Shown here: positions 1 to 12,784 of the stretch, piece by piece
How positions within the stretch are numbered: position 1 is the first letter of the stretch
Layout of the letters: every line of letters starts with the position of its first letter
Origin: Cylindrobasidium torrendii FP15055 ss-10
Lineage: Eukaryota > Basidiomycota > Agaricomycetes > Agaricales > Physalacriaceae
DNA: 64,000 bases
NCBI GenBank assembly: GCA_000934385.1
Contig: KN880530.1
Span: forward strand, 1 to 64,000
Direction of reading: 5' to 3'
Notes under the pieces: model-generated
Told to the model about the DNA's origin: nothing
Databases searched by the model: none
The model's input: only the letters and a program-made list of their open reading frames with translations
Made by a program: the position numbers and the translations under genes

Positions 1-91
1 GGTCGTGTCTCCTACTCCTGCAAGTGACCGTACAATCTATTTCGACGCACCCATAGCCATCTTCGGCCAATCCCAATCCCAAGCCAATAAC

Positions 92-1115
92 ATGTCAGTC
101 GCAAGAACTTCTCCCGACCTCGACAAGCCAGTCCACAACGACGTAGCCCCTACGGGCGAGCCCACCCCGTCCGGTCCCAGCGATACCAACGTCCAAATTG
201 AGAACAGTCCCGTTGCGATACACCCAAATGGCTCAGAGGGTTGGCTTCCCGCCGCCGACGCAGGTGACGGGGAAGAGCCCAGCGCGATAGGCTCGCCCAA
301 GACTAGCGTTTTGCGCCGGAACACACTCGTCAATCGCGCACCGTCTCGCGCGGCTTCAACGCGCAGCCGTGGATCTCACAGCCGTACACAATCCATTGGG
401 GGCGTGTCGCTGGGTCGCAAGAGTGTGTTCAGCAACGCTGATGGAAGACCTGTATCCGGCTCTACATTCATCAACGGCGCGGGAACGACAGGGCCAAGTG
501 CTAGTGCCGAGGCAGATGAGAGTCTCGCCGAACGTGCTGCTACTGCCGACGGCGTGCTTTCGGCGAAACAGCAGTCAAGGATCAAGAAGAACGAAGGTGT
601 GTGTTTTGATTCGACGCGTCCTGATTCTCTGGCTCATTCCATGTAGTCAAGGATGGTCGGCGGTTGTCCAAGGTGATCAAGATGGAAGGAAAGGTTGAAC
701 GTCAGGCCCTGGGGCTTGCTATCAGGGAACTCGGAGAGCTGCAGAAGATTCAGAAGGATGCGGTCAAGGTGCGTGACACTCGTGTCGATGAATGTGTCTG
801 ACTGACAGTGTTCAGCGCGAGGAAAAGGCGCATACAGGCCATATGAAGACGATTTCCGCGTATCAGAAATGTGAAGAAGCTTTCCTTGCGGCTCGCGCAG
901 CGCTGGAGACCGCCCAGGCGCAAATGAATGCCGCCTCGGAGACCCTCGACGTTGCACGCAGTAATGCACTCGAGGCAACAGAGGCCATGCAGGAAAAGTC
1001 ACAAGAAATAGATGCTCTCCGCACGATGAATGGTGTCGATGCTCGCGAAAGGGAGGTGAAGCTGGTTGAGCTTTCGGGCAAGAGCCAGAAGACGAAGAAG
1101 GGGTGGTTTAATTAG
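92..1115 (+). CDS. Ser/Thr-rich protein with C-terminal coiled coil, function unknown
   Basis: The first in-frame ATG is at 92; the open frame runs to the window edge, so an upstream exon or start cannot be excluded. Exon 1 encodes a low-complexity N-terminal half rich in Ser, Thr, Arg and Pro. Introns at about 597-648 and 771-817 join it to a C-terminal half that is strongly helical: a Lys/Glu/Gln block (KVERQALGLAIRELGELQK) followed by Ala/Glu-rich heptads (AARAALETAQAQMNAASETL) and a charged tail ending in GWFN. No catalytic motif is visible. From memory, basidiomycete proteins with this plan are sometimes annotated as DNA-binding protein Ncp1, a name I would not rely on. The frame continues cleanly across both introns, so it is a real gene of roughly 285 residues. 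Confidence 0.75.
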
Positions 1116-1675
1116 TGTGTCAATGTTTTCTCTGGGATTTCTGTTTAGTTTCTTTATACCTTTCTACACTCTGCCAATGTACTCCCTTTTTGTCCAGCTT
1201 GATTGTTGTTCTGCTGTTTGTCTTTCAAGATTCGAACGCAAAATCAGAATCTGGTGATTGTTCCAGAATGGTGCACGGAAGAACGAAATGTCCGCATTAG
1301 CTACTTCGGTTATGACCATTGACATCGTTTATGCATATGTTTTCACTTGAGGGCTCTTTCAACGTGAGGGTAAGCCTGCGCGATAGTAGATGTGCACTGA
1401 TCTGGCTAGGTCACTAAGTATCCCTTCGAATGTCCATCTATGATCCGACCTCCCACAATGGGGCCTGAGGAGAATCCTCAAATGCGTGGCCGCAGCCTCA
1501 TGTTGTCACATGCGCAAGCCCAGTGCGCAAACAATATCGCATCGCTTACCTAAGCGATTGTTCTCTTCTCTTGACTTTCACACGACCCGCCTCTTTTATG
1601 TGCTTCAGCACCATGTTTTGAGCTGCCGAGGACCTTCCGGTTCTCCCCTCCTCAACGCTGCCACCACCAGCGACC
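1116..1675. promoter_or_regulatory. Intergenic region between the coiled-coil gene and GCN2
   Basis: This holds the 3' flank of the first gene and the promoter and leader of GCN2. Short open frames here look random. I see no repeat, RNA gene or convincing uORF cluster. Confidence 0.4.
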
Positions 1676-4600
1676 ATGGATCCTTCTCACGAAGAACAGC
1701 AACTTAACGAACTCCTCGTTCTTGAGTCTATCTATGCCGAAGACTACAAATTAATACCTCCACCCAAGGCCTGGAAGGTGCGTAGTCAATTGAATAATGC
1801 CATGCAGGGCTCACCGGACTTGCAGGGCGCTGTACGAGGCCCTGAGTTCACTATCACTGTCCGACACTCTGAACGTGCCAACATCCGCTTCGACCTCAAC
1901 GTCAAATTTCCCAAGACATACCCTTCCAAAGCATACCCAACATTCACGATAACGAAACCAATACACGGTCTCGATAATGACCAAGTATCTCAGCTCTCCC
2001 ACGCGATACAAGGCCAAGTGCAGGAGCACCGTGGCTCGGAGATGGTCTTTCAGGTGCGCCTCGTGTGTCGCGCCTCGTTTTTGCATTCACCCTCGTACAG
2101 ATTGTCACCTTCTGCCAAGACTGGCTCACAACAAACGTGAAGCCACCTGTGGAACCCTTAGGTTCTCTAGCATTGCAGATGAAGCAACGCGCTGTGGACA
2201 AGGAGAAGGTACGCTGTCGCCACTCAATCGGCGCCCCAATATCGCTGAACTTCCGTAGGAACTCCAGATTCTGGCAGACAAGCAGGCAGCAGATGAGGCT
2301 GCGCGGCAAGCAAAGGCTGCGCAAGAACTGAAAGACCTTATACGCGCGGAGGAGCAAAAACAACAGCTTGCCAAGGCCATGCAGGTGCGGGCCCGCCAGC
2401 GCGCCGCATCCGACGCGACAGAGACACCGTTCAGTGGGGATATACCGACCGAATCTTTCGACACCGACATTGAATTTCGCGGTGCCCACTTCGACGCTGT
2501 CCGTTACTTCCACCCCCGCCGCGTCTGCATTGGGACCGTCTATTCTGCAGATCCCATCTGTGACGATGCGAACGTTAGCTTGCCACTGGAGCTCCACGTC
2601 GTGGTATTTGAATCATCATACTACAAGACAACGCAGGGCCGGAAGAAGCTCAAGCTGCTTGAGGAAGAGATCACACGCCTCATTTCCGTCAAACACCCCA
2701 ATGTGCTCCGCACCCTTGCAGTCAAGATGCATAATCCCCATTCAAATGGAACACCCAAGCTTGTAGTTCTCAGTGAGCAAGCACCACCGTTGACTTTGCA
2801 GGACGTCCTGGACGACTGTGATACACTGCGTGACGATCGCGCCTCGGACTACCTTGTTCAGGCCCTCTCTGGCCTCAATGCCATCCATCTCTCGATGCTC
2901 GTACATCGCGGCATCGGTCTCGAATCCATCTTTCTTTCTCCGCGCGACAAACCTCAGACGGGGAAACTCGTGAGGCTCGGCAAAGCTGCGTATTGGACGC
3001 AATTGCAAGACCTCCATCGGTCGAACGGCTTTGGAAAGGATTGTGTGAATCAGGGTACACCTGGTTCAATAGTACGGGATGCTTGGCTTAGCAAGGATGT
3101 GAAGAACGAGAGCCTGCTGCTGTATACGCGCCAGCGAGATATACACTCGGTGGGCATCGTATTTCTGCAAATGATCCTTGGCGTGGATGTGATGGACCGG
3201 TTCTCCGATATCCATTCTGCGGTGATGTCTCGTGAGTGAATCCGTCTCTGCGTCCTGATGCCTCGATTCACATATTCCAGCATCGATATCGTCTCATTTC
3301 CAACGCTGTGCGATGGATATGCTACTGCCTAAGAAGAATACAAGCTGCTTGACGTTGCTGGCGGCTTTGGCAGAGACGTCTTTCCATCCAAGCCCTCATT
3401 CCTCGCTCCAACGCTCACCGTCTATTCCCTTTACAGCTGGTGCGTCTTTTTGTAGCGGCCGCATTCAGAAACTCATGACGAACAGAGCCAAGGACGCCTC
3501 ATTCTCACGCAATGATTAGTGGATCGCCCGATTTCGAGTACTTCAGGATGCAAGGCCCACGGCCTTCTAGTCGCTGGAAAGAGGATTGGGAAGAGTTGGA
3601 GCTTTTGGTCAGTATACTCAACCTCAAAAACTCTGAATCTTACTCAATCTTACTAGGGTCGCGGTGCTTTTGGGTCTGTGGTCAAAGCGCGCAACAAGAT
3701 TGACAGCCGTGTCTATGCTGTGAAGAAGGTGCGGCTGCGCGCAGTGCAGAGCGACGCCAAGATTTTCCGCGAGGTCAATGCGTTAAGCCGTTTGAACCAC
3801 CGCTTTATCGTGCGGTATTACACGACTTGGGTGGAGACGTCTGAACCGACGAGTGCTGCGGCGTCAGACGAGGAAACGGACTCGGAGGATGACTCAGACG
3901 AGTCGGAAGAGTCAGGGTATGCGACAGAAGATGGAATGACTTCAGTGCCCTCGAGGATCCAGTCAAGAGAGGCGAGCAGTGGGCCGGTTCCCCTGTTCGA
4001 TATGGACGATCTGGACGACCCGATGACCAGACATGAACGCGGGTCGTTCCCAAGCATTCATTTTACGCGGAGCGGCGAGGGAGAAGATGATACGGACAGT
4101 GATGTTGATTCACCCTTCGACAGCTTGTTCAAGGACAACTCTGGTGGGTATCCTAAGCCTGGTCAGTCTGGGGACAACGGTGGGATCATAACGCCTACGC
4201 CCCAAGTACAGAGGACGTTATACATACAGATGGTATGTTCCTATTGTTTTCATGTAGATTAACGGCTAACCAATGGACAGGAATTTGTCGAACGTCAGAC
4301 CTTGAAGGAACGTGTTGAGGAGGGCATTTCAGAAACCGAAGCATGGAGACTCTTCCAACAGATTGTGGATGCCTTGGTTCATATGTCCACACTCAGTATT
4401 GTGCGTATTTTCGCACTCATTCTGAATTGTAACTCACCCTACGCAGCTTCACAGGGATATCAAGCTAAACAACATCTTCATCGATGCCAAGGGGGATTGC
4501 AAAGTTGGTGACTTTGGATTGGCGACATCCAGTTTGGCGGCAGTGGACCCCTCCGATGTGTCGCCTCGCGGTGCTCTGCAAGAAGCGGACATGACGCTTG

Positions 4601-7155
4601 AAGTGGGAACACGGTTATACATTGCACCAGAAGTACAAGCGAGGAGCCGTCGTCCAACGAATCATGCAAAGGCAGATATGTATAGTCTTGGGGTGCGTCT
4701 TCTCAGTCTGCGCTGCCACATCTACTAATTGGAATGCGAAGATCGTGTTTTTCGAAATGAATTACGCATTCTCAACTGGTTCGGAGAGAATCAACGTCCT
4801 CGAGAAATTGCGCATGCCTGAGATCCATTTCCCGGACGACTGGGATCCTGCGAAGGTTAACCAGCGGCAGAGTAAGTCCAGTTGGTCCTGGTGACTCTGT
4901 TCTCGCACTGACATAATGTAGTCATCACGTCTCTCCTTCAACAAGATCCTGATGACCGTCCTACGGCCCTCGAATTATCGCAAAGTCCGCTCCTCCCATC
5001 ACGACTGGAGGACGAGTATTTCAAGGGCGCCCTCCGCATGATGGCCAAACCGGACTCGCCACATTATCAGGCTGTCCTTGCCTCTCTCTTCAAGCAACCT
5101 GTCCGACCTTCCCTCAACCTGGTTTACTATACGGAAGCTGAGCCTTCGGAGCACGCGTCCTTGAATGGACTTGTTCAAGAGCACCTTACGGCGATCTTTA
5201 GGCTGCGTGGGGCTATTGACGTTGAGCCGCCATTGTTGATGACAATGACAGAACCAGAAGAGGATGGTGAAGCTGCGTTCATCGACAAACATGGAGAAAT
5301 CGTGAGACTCCCTACATCACTGCTTGGGCCCCTCGCCAGATTGGCCGCCAGGAGTGGGACAACAAGAATCAAGAGGTTCCACATTGGAAATGCTTTCCGT
5401 GCGGTGTACGTCCTCTGGAGTATTGCCGTGCGAATTTTCGTCTGATACATTTTTTAGTGGACCAGGTCATCCTCGCCCTCACAAGGCCGCGGTGTTCGAC
5501 ATTATTACACCTGATTTGGCCGCCGGTCCCGTTGCCGCAGGTGCAGAGGTGCTGGCAGTGGTTGACAGTTGCCTGAATACGTTCCCGAATCTGGGAACTC
5601 GCTTTGAGGTTTATATGTCCCACTCGACTAGTAAGCTTGTTGTTTCAGCCCTCTCCTTGAGTATGCTGATTGGATACTGCAGTCATTGACACGATGTTGA
5701 ATCGTGTTCCACCGCCATTACGGAATGTCGTTGTTGATGTGATGAGCCAGACCAAGTCTACGATGCCGCAGAAGCGCTCTTCATTGCTCAAAAAGGGCCT
5801 TCTAAGGAGCACCATTGACGAGCTTGATGTGCTATCTGATACTTGTATGTATATTTTCATTGACCATTCTCATGAGATCCTGACCGTCTGGCAGATGAGG
5901 ATCTCGAACAAGTTATCTTCCGCTTGGACAAGCTTGCATCTCCTCTCCTCGCTATCTTGCGTCCGGTATTCGACGAGTTGAAGAATACAATTAAGGCTGC
6001 ATCCATTGCTGGCGCGTCCAGACCAGTCAAATTCCTTCCCCTCATGCTTGGCCCGCATACCAAAGACTTCAAGGACGGCCTCTTGATAGAAGTAGCTCGG
6101 CGTTCCCATCGAATCGACCTTCTTGCCGTTGGTGGGCGTTACGACAATCTCATGTCGAAATATGCCCATCCTGGTGTGAAGACGGAGTCAGTTTATGCCC
6201 TCGGCCTGCAAATTTCATTCGACAAGTTGACCGCCGCCGTGGCGACGTACCAAAGCTCGTTGACGACATCGTTGAAAGAGGCGCGGTCGTTTGGATATTG
6301 GAGCCCGCGGCGCTGTGATGTGTATGTGATTTGCTACCATCCGGGATACATGCAGGAGCGGCTGGAACTTGCGGCGTATTTGTGGCGACATAACATCAGC
6401 TGCGATGTCATGTACGAGTCTGCCATAACGAGTGTGCTGGATCATACGGCGTTGACGGAACTGTGCAAGCGAGAGGGGATACTGTTCACTGTGAATCCGA
6501 GGCCCAAGAGGGACCAGGCTACCGGGGTGAAGGTTACGTCTGTATTTGGAGGGGACGAGGATGGTGAGCATTGTCTATTCAAGTGAAGTCTTTGAGCTTA
6601 CCTCTTTCAGTCTTGATACCTCGTCAAGAGCTTGTCGCGCACCTGCATGATGCTATCACGACTCAGAAGCGGGCAGACACGTCGTCGAGCGGGGCAACGG
6701 CTTTCGTCGAAGGCAAAAACGTCCTCTCGGTCAAGGATTCTCCTATTCTTGACTTGCAAACTATCCTTCCCCCGGATATGGGCAAGAAAGGTTTGAAGCG
6801 GAACAAAACTATCATCCAGGACAAAGGTGCGCCTCCGTTCCGACTTGGGAAAGAGCAGGAACTAACGCAGCACCATGTAGCTCACGACCTTGGTGTCAAG
6901 GTTCACAAGTCGCTCGCAAGCAACATACCGATGATGGTTGTTGATCTGACTCCGGCCTGTCTTGCGACGATGACCAGGTCTGCGGCTTGGATTACGGACG
7001 ATGATGCATGGAAAACTGTTGCGCCCCATTTTTCAAGCCATACCTACGCCCAGCAGGTGCGCGATGCAGTCGCAAAGCGTCAAGAAGACGGCTTCCAATT
7101 CCTTCTGCTCTATGCTACCCGCGAAGAACGCATGACACTGCTGCAGCTTGTCTAG
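1676..7155 (+). CDS. GCN2: eIF2alpha kinase GCN2
   Basis: GCN2 senses uncharged tRNA during amino-acid starvation and phosphorylates eIF2alpha, lowering general translation. The domains appear in the diagnostic order. An RWD domain for GCN1 binding starts at the ATG (LNELLVLESIYAEDY). It is followed by a charged helical linker, then a pseudokinase (2.4-3.4 kb) that lacks catalytic motifs. The active kinase (3.66-4.97 kb) has glycine loop GRGAFGSVVKA, lysine AVKKV, HRDIKLNN, DFGLA and IAPE. A histidyl-tRNA-synthetase-like domain (about 5.04-6.6 kb, including RIDLLAVGGRYDNLMSKY) and a C-terminal region ending at TAG 7153-7155 complete it. The kinase carries the acidic insert typical of eIF2alpha kinases between its N-lobe strands (about 3.84-4.2 kb). 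There are about a dozen short introns and roughly 1,550 residues. No frameshift was found. Confidence 0.95.
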
Positions 7156-7317
7156 AGGATGTTCATGATGAAGGAGATGAAAGAAAAGATGTTTCAATGT
7201 GTGCAACGATTTTATCCACTCATGTTTATAAAGCTTCTACATCACTATCTATTGTATGAATAACGACCACTGACCCAAAGGGAAAATATGTATCTAATCA
7301 CTGTAGTTCTAATTATT

Positions 7318-8400
7318 CTATTTACTTTCTATGCCGTCTAAATTCCAGCCAATCTGGTAATATGCATATTCGACGAGCTCGGTATCCTTTCCTGTGCCCG
7401 CGTCGCAGACGATGGTGGTCTTGGAGCGGATGCCGACGTCGTTGAATTGGGGCGCAAAGATGGTATCCACAGTCGCAGATTCGGAGGCAAAGGCTGAGCG
7501 TAGTGGGATTGTAAGATGGAAATATGCACTAGCAGACTTGCGAAGGAGGCGCCGAAGACAGGCCTTGATCCATGTAGCATGTTGAGCCTCGTAGACAATA
7601 TCGGCACCCAGTATAATGTCGAATGGCTCTTGAAGCGTAGGCTTGATGGCAGTAGCCTCCGGAAATAGTGCCCAGTCTAGGAAGCAAGAAGTAACGGACA
7701 CGACCGACTGTGAATCCGGGGGGAAATTAGCAGTAATGTTGCTCTGTAGATTAGCGAGGACGGAAGGGTAAAAGTCTGTTGCGAGAATTGTGACCGGTGT
7801 CTTCCAATGTTCGTATAGCTTGGCCGTTGCTAATCCAACGAGTCCTGTCCCCGCACCAAGCTCGAGGATACGTGCATGCTGTCTAGCCGGATCCATCCCA
7901 AATTGCGACGGGTCCTCCACGATGGCTTCGGCCATAACGCATGCACCTCCCCACGTTTGCGCACCGACGCTGGCGAAATCTTGATTTTCGAGTGGGATAT
8001 CCGTGAGCTTGACGTGAACACTGGGACCGAAGATGAAGTCGCGCTCTACGACGCCTGCACCTGCCGTGCCAGAACATAGTGCGAGGAGCGACGCAGCCTG
8101 TTTGACGAGTTCATCTGTTGCATCCGGGATTGTCCCCATTTCCGCGCGGACAATGAGGCTTGTGAGCCAGCGTACGGCGTATGTTCGTTCGTAGGTGTCG
8201 TTTGTCCACTCATTCAAGGACGCAGGCTGGGTTTTCGACCCTCGGCGGCGGATGCCCCGAACAGGTGGGTTATAAATAAGGCGCAGATAGACGAGACATT
8301 CCAGCAGGTCCTCGGTAGTGCAGATATCGATTTTCTTGATTGGGGGTAAGTGCACGGTCGGTGACTGGCGAAGGGAGGTAGGCAAGGTCGGGACGGTCAT
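7318..8400 (-). CDS. Seven-beta-strand protein lysine methyltransferase (Methyltransf_16 family, EFM2-like)
   Basis: This is a single-exon gene of 360 residues with ATG at 8400. The SAM-binding motif ILELGAGTGLVGLA lies near residue 190. An acidic motif at the end of the next strand (ILATDF) and a later GADIVYE follow; the latter is the D-x-x-Y type motif of seven-beta-strand lysine methyltransferases. The upstream WGGA box is also typical. An N-terminal extension (LECLVYLRLIYNPPVRG) recalls yeast Efm2, which methylates elongation factors eEF2 and eEF3. The family is clear; the Efm2 assignment and substrate are inference. It is convergent with GCN2, with only about 160 bases between the stops. 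Confidence 0.85.
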   Translation of the reverse strand: MTVPTLPTSLRQSPTVHLPPIKKIDICTTEDLLECLVYLRLIYNPPVRGIRRRGSKTQPASLNEWTNDTYERTYAVRWLTSLIVRAEMGTIPDATDELVKQAASLLALCSGTAGAGVVERDFIFGPSVHVKLTDIPLENQDFASVGAQTWGGACVMAEAIVEDPSQFGMDPARQHARILELGAGTGLVGLATAKLYEHWKTPVTILATDFYPSVLANLQSNITANFPPDSQSVVSVTSCFLDWALFPEATAIKPTLQEPFDIILGADIVYEAQHATWIKACLRRLLRKSASAYFHLTIPLRSAFASESATVDTIFAPQFNDVGIRSKTTIVCDAGTGKDTELVEYAYYQIGWNLDGIESK

Positions 8401-8755
8401 TCAAAGGCGGAACTATTTATCATGAGGTCAAGTTTAAGGGGATTTGACGAGAACCAGTTTCGTACATGGAAGACGAGAGCAAGTTATGAGATCGTCTTCA
8501 GGGCACTGTCGATCATAGCCCTCTCAATCAGGCTGGTGCCACTCACTTCACACTGAGGCGGGCAGTGGGTTGGAAAATTATGGGGGAAGTTAAGAATCAA
8601 TTTGTGAGGTTTAGAACGGGGATACAAACTCTATACCATATCACTGAGAATTTCTAGTGCCCACTCCAAAAAATGAGAGAGTCCTCGAAATCCCCAGTGA
8701 TATAGTAGAGAATTTACATAAACAAGATGCATGTAAACAAAATAAGCCGGACTCT
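8401..8755. other. Intergenic gap between the methyltransferase and helicase 1
   Basis: It contains the methyltransferase promoter and the 3' flank of the first helicase, both on the minus strand. It is AT-rich near 8640-8755. No gene or repeat is supported. Confidence 0.4.
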
Positions 8756-11548
8756 CTAGACCACCACATACTGGTCAATATGCCCCTGGGCAACATGATC
8801 AACACTGAGCCAGGCTCCGCCATCCACATCAGAGGCTAGCCGCCCTACCAGGGTTTCCAAACCCTTCTTGCCCAGGAATTTCCTGCTGGAAATTATGTAC
8901 ATAGCCTTCTTGCAGCGGGAGAGCATAACATTGGTCCGGCGGAGAGAGCTAAGGAAACCAATGGCCTGGGAGCGCACAAGGGATATAATAATATAGTCAT
9001 CCTCATTTCCTACACCAAAGCATTAGAACAGAACAAAAACGGAGAGGAAGACACACCTTGAAATGAGTCAACATTAAAGCACTTATCATCCCATTCCAGG
9101 TCCCGCTCCTTCAATAAATTCTCAATAAGTTCTGTTTGTCCGGCATACGGTGTGATGATGCGGTGGTGATGCCCAGCCTGCTGGAATAGAGCTGCAAGTT
9201 GTATGGCTATCTCTGCCTCAGCATTATTCTGTCAGAATAACGTCAGAGAGATATCAGGTGATGGAGCCGGGACACTGACCTCAAAGGACTTCTTCTCATT
9301 CTGGCGCTCCCCGCCAGTAGGTACATCAATAAAGAACAGTGCAGGTGTGTCTGGTTGGACTGGATGGTCATCCCAAGACATGAGCTTGTTGTCATATACC
9401 TCTTTTGAGATAAAGGCACCAAGCTGCGGCGGCATACGGTCTAGGAAAAGTCAAGGGGAGGGAGAAATCAAAGAACAGGGTGTACGTACATTGGGTGTCA
9501 AGCATAAGGCAAATATCCTTGAGGTGTTCCAGCTCAAAGATAGACTGAACTTGCTTGACATCATCCGCACCATAGGGTGGCACTATATGGTGGATCAGTT
9601 ATAGTAGAACAACTGAGGGTTAACCAGAAACTCACATTGCTTTGGATCACCAATGAAGCACATCTTCTGGAGAGTGTCCTTGAAGGAAGTGAAGACGTTG
9701 ATGTACTCAGACACCTTGATTTGGGATGCCTCATCTACAACTAGTGTGCGAAGAGGTACAACAGACATGAACTTGCTGATGAAGCGGCTGCTAAGCATAG
9801 AGAGAGTAGCAATGAAGACCTGTGTGGCGGCAAACTCCTTTCTCTGTACAGTCCTGAATGTAGTAGAGCGGATAATGCAAGGAGTGAGTGTGGTGTAGAG
9901 ATGGTCATGCCTAGCAAATATTTAGCAAAAATCACAGAGAAACTTGGATATAACCACGCACCAGAGCTCAAAGTCGCTGGACACTAGCAGCTTGAAGTTG
10001 CTGAAGCCAACCTTGATCAGCTTCTCTGCAATATTCTTGACAGCCACGTTGGATTGGGCAATGAGCCAGATGCCAGAGCGGCCAGCGGCTAGGGCAACCT
10101 TGACAAAGGCTGCAAGTGTAGATGTCTTTCCTGTCCCTGGCGGGCCTTGGACGATGGTGATGGGGTTGACTGGATCGAGCATTGCATCAACGACGTGCTT
10201 CTGTGAGCGGTTGAGAGACATGCGGGATGGATGCTTGAGGTGTTCCGGGAGGATTGGCGAGGTAACAGTTGGTAGACTCCAGTTGTTGGGCCATGGCTTC
10301 ATGTGTGTTGTAGTGTGTGCAATGAGTATATTATGGACCCAGACATTGTCGGCAAAGAGTTCGAGGTCACCGAGGAGAACGGCGCGGATGCGGGCACGCG
10401 TCTTCTTGTCCGCATTTGTGAGTGGCGAGCGCGTGATGGACTTGACTGACACCAGGCTTTTGTCGTTATTTGCGATGGTTATGCGCTGTCCCGACATGAA
10501 CTCGAATGTCGCATTCTTGCCGGTGACCTCAGAGACAACGGCAAAACGCGTGATGCGCTCGCCGATAGTGTTGAGCTGAACGAGGACGACTTCCTAATGT
10601 AATCATTAGTAATGAGTGGCACCGATCTACTGTCGACGCACCTCGCCGCCCTGGAAGCGCTGGGCGAATGAACCCATGCGTATGCTGACTTGCGAGTCTT
10701 CTTCGCTCTGCGCCTTGGTAAAACGGTGATCCCCGCCCTTGGGTCCGATATTGGTGACTCGTCGGGTTGTCTCGAGCATGTCGATGATGACTGTGATAAG
10801 CTGGGAACATCATGTCAGAATCGGCTTCCAAGTAGAGGAAAAAGTGACATACCTGCGGGCTGAAGTTGATAGTTTCGATGTATTTGACGTCGGAGAAAGT
10901 GAAAGCGGCATTTTGATAAGTAGCGACGAATTGCGCCGCCCAAGCACGCTGGGTGACGGCGATGAAGTGCGTCTCGCCGAGTTCATCCTTCTCGTCCCTG
11001 TACTCGTGCTTGAACGCGCCCTTGACGTTGTTGACCGAGAGCCCGATTTTCTTGCAGGCCGTATCGTCGCCGATGCAGCACTTCAGGCAATCGAGAGGGA
11101 CGCGTTCGGGGACTTGATCGGCCAACGCGGTCTGTATATCGACTCCGCGGGCGATGTGAACATTGAGTATGTGTAGCATGGCTATAGCAGCGGCATCGAG
11201 GTCAAAGCCGAAGATCTCCCCCGCGTCGCGGCAAAAGACGTATTGCTGCAAAAGGGCGGCACGTTCTGCGCGATCGAGCTCGTTGGCAGAGGTGCTGACT
11301 TGAACGACGAGGCATATAGCGCTGTCGCATATGGCGAAAAGTTCGAGATTGCCTTTAGGATCGTATCCCACAGACAGGCCGATGGGCTGGTAGTTCCCCC
11401 CACTGGATGGCGTGAATCCCTCGAGCTTGATCTTGGTGATCTTGTCTTCGGTAATGACCAGGCGTTTGATCTCGGATTTTGGGTAGCGAGTAAGCAGTAT
11501 CTGTTCGAAGGTCTGAGCCTTGGCGCGGTTTGGCGCTCGGGCAGCCAT
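8756..11548 (-). CDS. SF1 (UPF1/SEN1-like) helicase with N-terminal exonuclease-like domain, copy 1
   Basis: The ATG is at 11548 and TAG at 8756-8758, with about nine exons and 790 residues. Helicase motifs appear in SF1B order: Q-type LNRSQKHVVDA, Walker A VQGPPGTGKTST, Ia-like WLIAQSNVAVKN, motif II VVDEASQ, motif III FIGDPKQ, a YRMPP box, motif V NVDSFQGNEDDYII and motif VI RRTNVMLSRCKKAMYI. All ATPase residues are present. The N-terminal 200 residues resemble a DEDD-type 3'-5' exonuclease fold (LSVGYDPKGNLELFAICDS, then FGFDLDAAAIAMLH and a VDIQTA block), but the acidic residues seem incomplete, so it may be a non-catalytic nucleic-acid-binding domain. That part is inference. A direct paralogue lies upstream on the same strand. 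The substrate is unknown. Confidence 0.88.
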
Positions 11549-12784
11549 TGTCAGTGTCGATTGAATGAGAACTCGCTGGCTCTGCTGCTGGTCGTAAGAG
11601 GCCGAGCAGATACGGAATATTAAAAGAACGTGCTCACCTTCAATCAGAGGGCACCCGGACTGGGGCAACTTCGTCCTTCCATCATGTGGGATGTGAATTG
11701 TAGCAAGTGTGTGTGTAGAGAACGCGATCTAGATCGAAACGCATCGTCCGATCACTCATAGCGCCTCAAATGAGGTGTGGGTTACATTGAAGGATGCTTG
11801 AGAAAACTTGCTGCCCGTTATCTCATGAGCCATGCGTAGCTTTATTCGACACCTTTTTCTGAGCAGGGATCATTTTCGCTGGTACGTATGCGTAGTACCC
11901 AGAAGTACTTATGGTTATTGTTCTCAATCAGGTAGTTGCACTGACGCAGTCGCAGGCCATTTTGAGACTATAGTTAATGTTATTGTTTCCCATCGTTTCC
12001 TTGACATCGTATTGTGTGGGATTTTGATGGTGCGCAGGTATATAAGAGCGATCAATGGCCTGCACAAACGAAGTCTGGCACCTTACCATCATCACAGCCA
12101 CAAAGGCCACTCGAGTCCCTCGTCCCTAATAACTTACTGCGGGAGAACGTTACACCTCCGGCCAACATGTACTCGAGACAAACCAACATTGTATGCAACA
12201 TGTCAGGTCGTAGAAACAGGTAAGCCTAGCGTATTTCTCTGCCCGCGCCTCGGTTTGACGCACCCTTTCAGCCTGAGTTCGACGTACTTCAAAGCCCCCC
12301 AGACGCCACTGATCAAGACGTTTGTGCATCCTTATTGTTCCAGACACAAAGACGCTAACGCCGCAATCGTGCAGCTGCCGCTGTCACCTCCAGCCCGAAG
12401 CAGGAACATCGCGCGTCTCGCTCTACTGCAATTTCTGTAAAGTGAGATATTGGGCGCCAGCGCCCTCGCATGCCACCGGGCTTCCACTGCGTCCCACATC
12501 GTGAAGGGCACACCCCCCACGGTGCTTCACCCAAATAACATACCCTTTCGGAACAATATTCTTCGTTTAAATCAGGACCATAAGTAGCCCAATGTAATGA
12601 AACCACTTCTTTGTACCGATTGACGCTCGTGTTTGCGCTTCGACTTGGCTTTAATCGACATTCACACCAGAAAGAATGCAAGGCAGCCTGTTAATGAACC
12701 ATTTGAGCACCGGGCGCAAATCATACAACAAAAAGAGACAATAAATCTAGAAAAATATGCAAATCATACGCAGCGCGAGCTCGT
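11549..12784. other. Region between the tandem helicases, promoter of copy 1
   Basis: This 1.2-kb gap carries the promoter of helicase 1 and the 3' flank of helicase 2. On the plus strand it holds a TATATAAG box at 12039-12046 and a 202-codon ATG open frame (11832-12440) with no recognisable domain. A possible small spliced gene is entered separately. No transposon ends or repeats were seen. Confidence 0.4.
12167..12440 (+). CDS. Candidate small two-exon gene, unknown
   Basis: A TATATAAG box at 12039-12046 lies about 120 bases upstream of ATG 12167. The first exon (MYSRQTNIVCNMSGRRN) meets a good donor, GTAAGC, at about 12221. The acceptor TTTCAG near 12271 leads to an open frame ending at TAA 12438-12440, giving about 73 residues, basic and Pro/Ser-rich. 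No signal peptide, CAAX box or domain is visible. The larger unspliced frame 11832-12440 uses the same downstream codons, so the two are alternatives. The case rests on promoter and splice-site quality alone and may be wrong. Confidence 0.2.
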
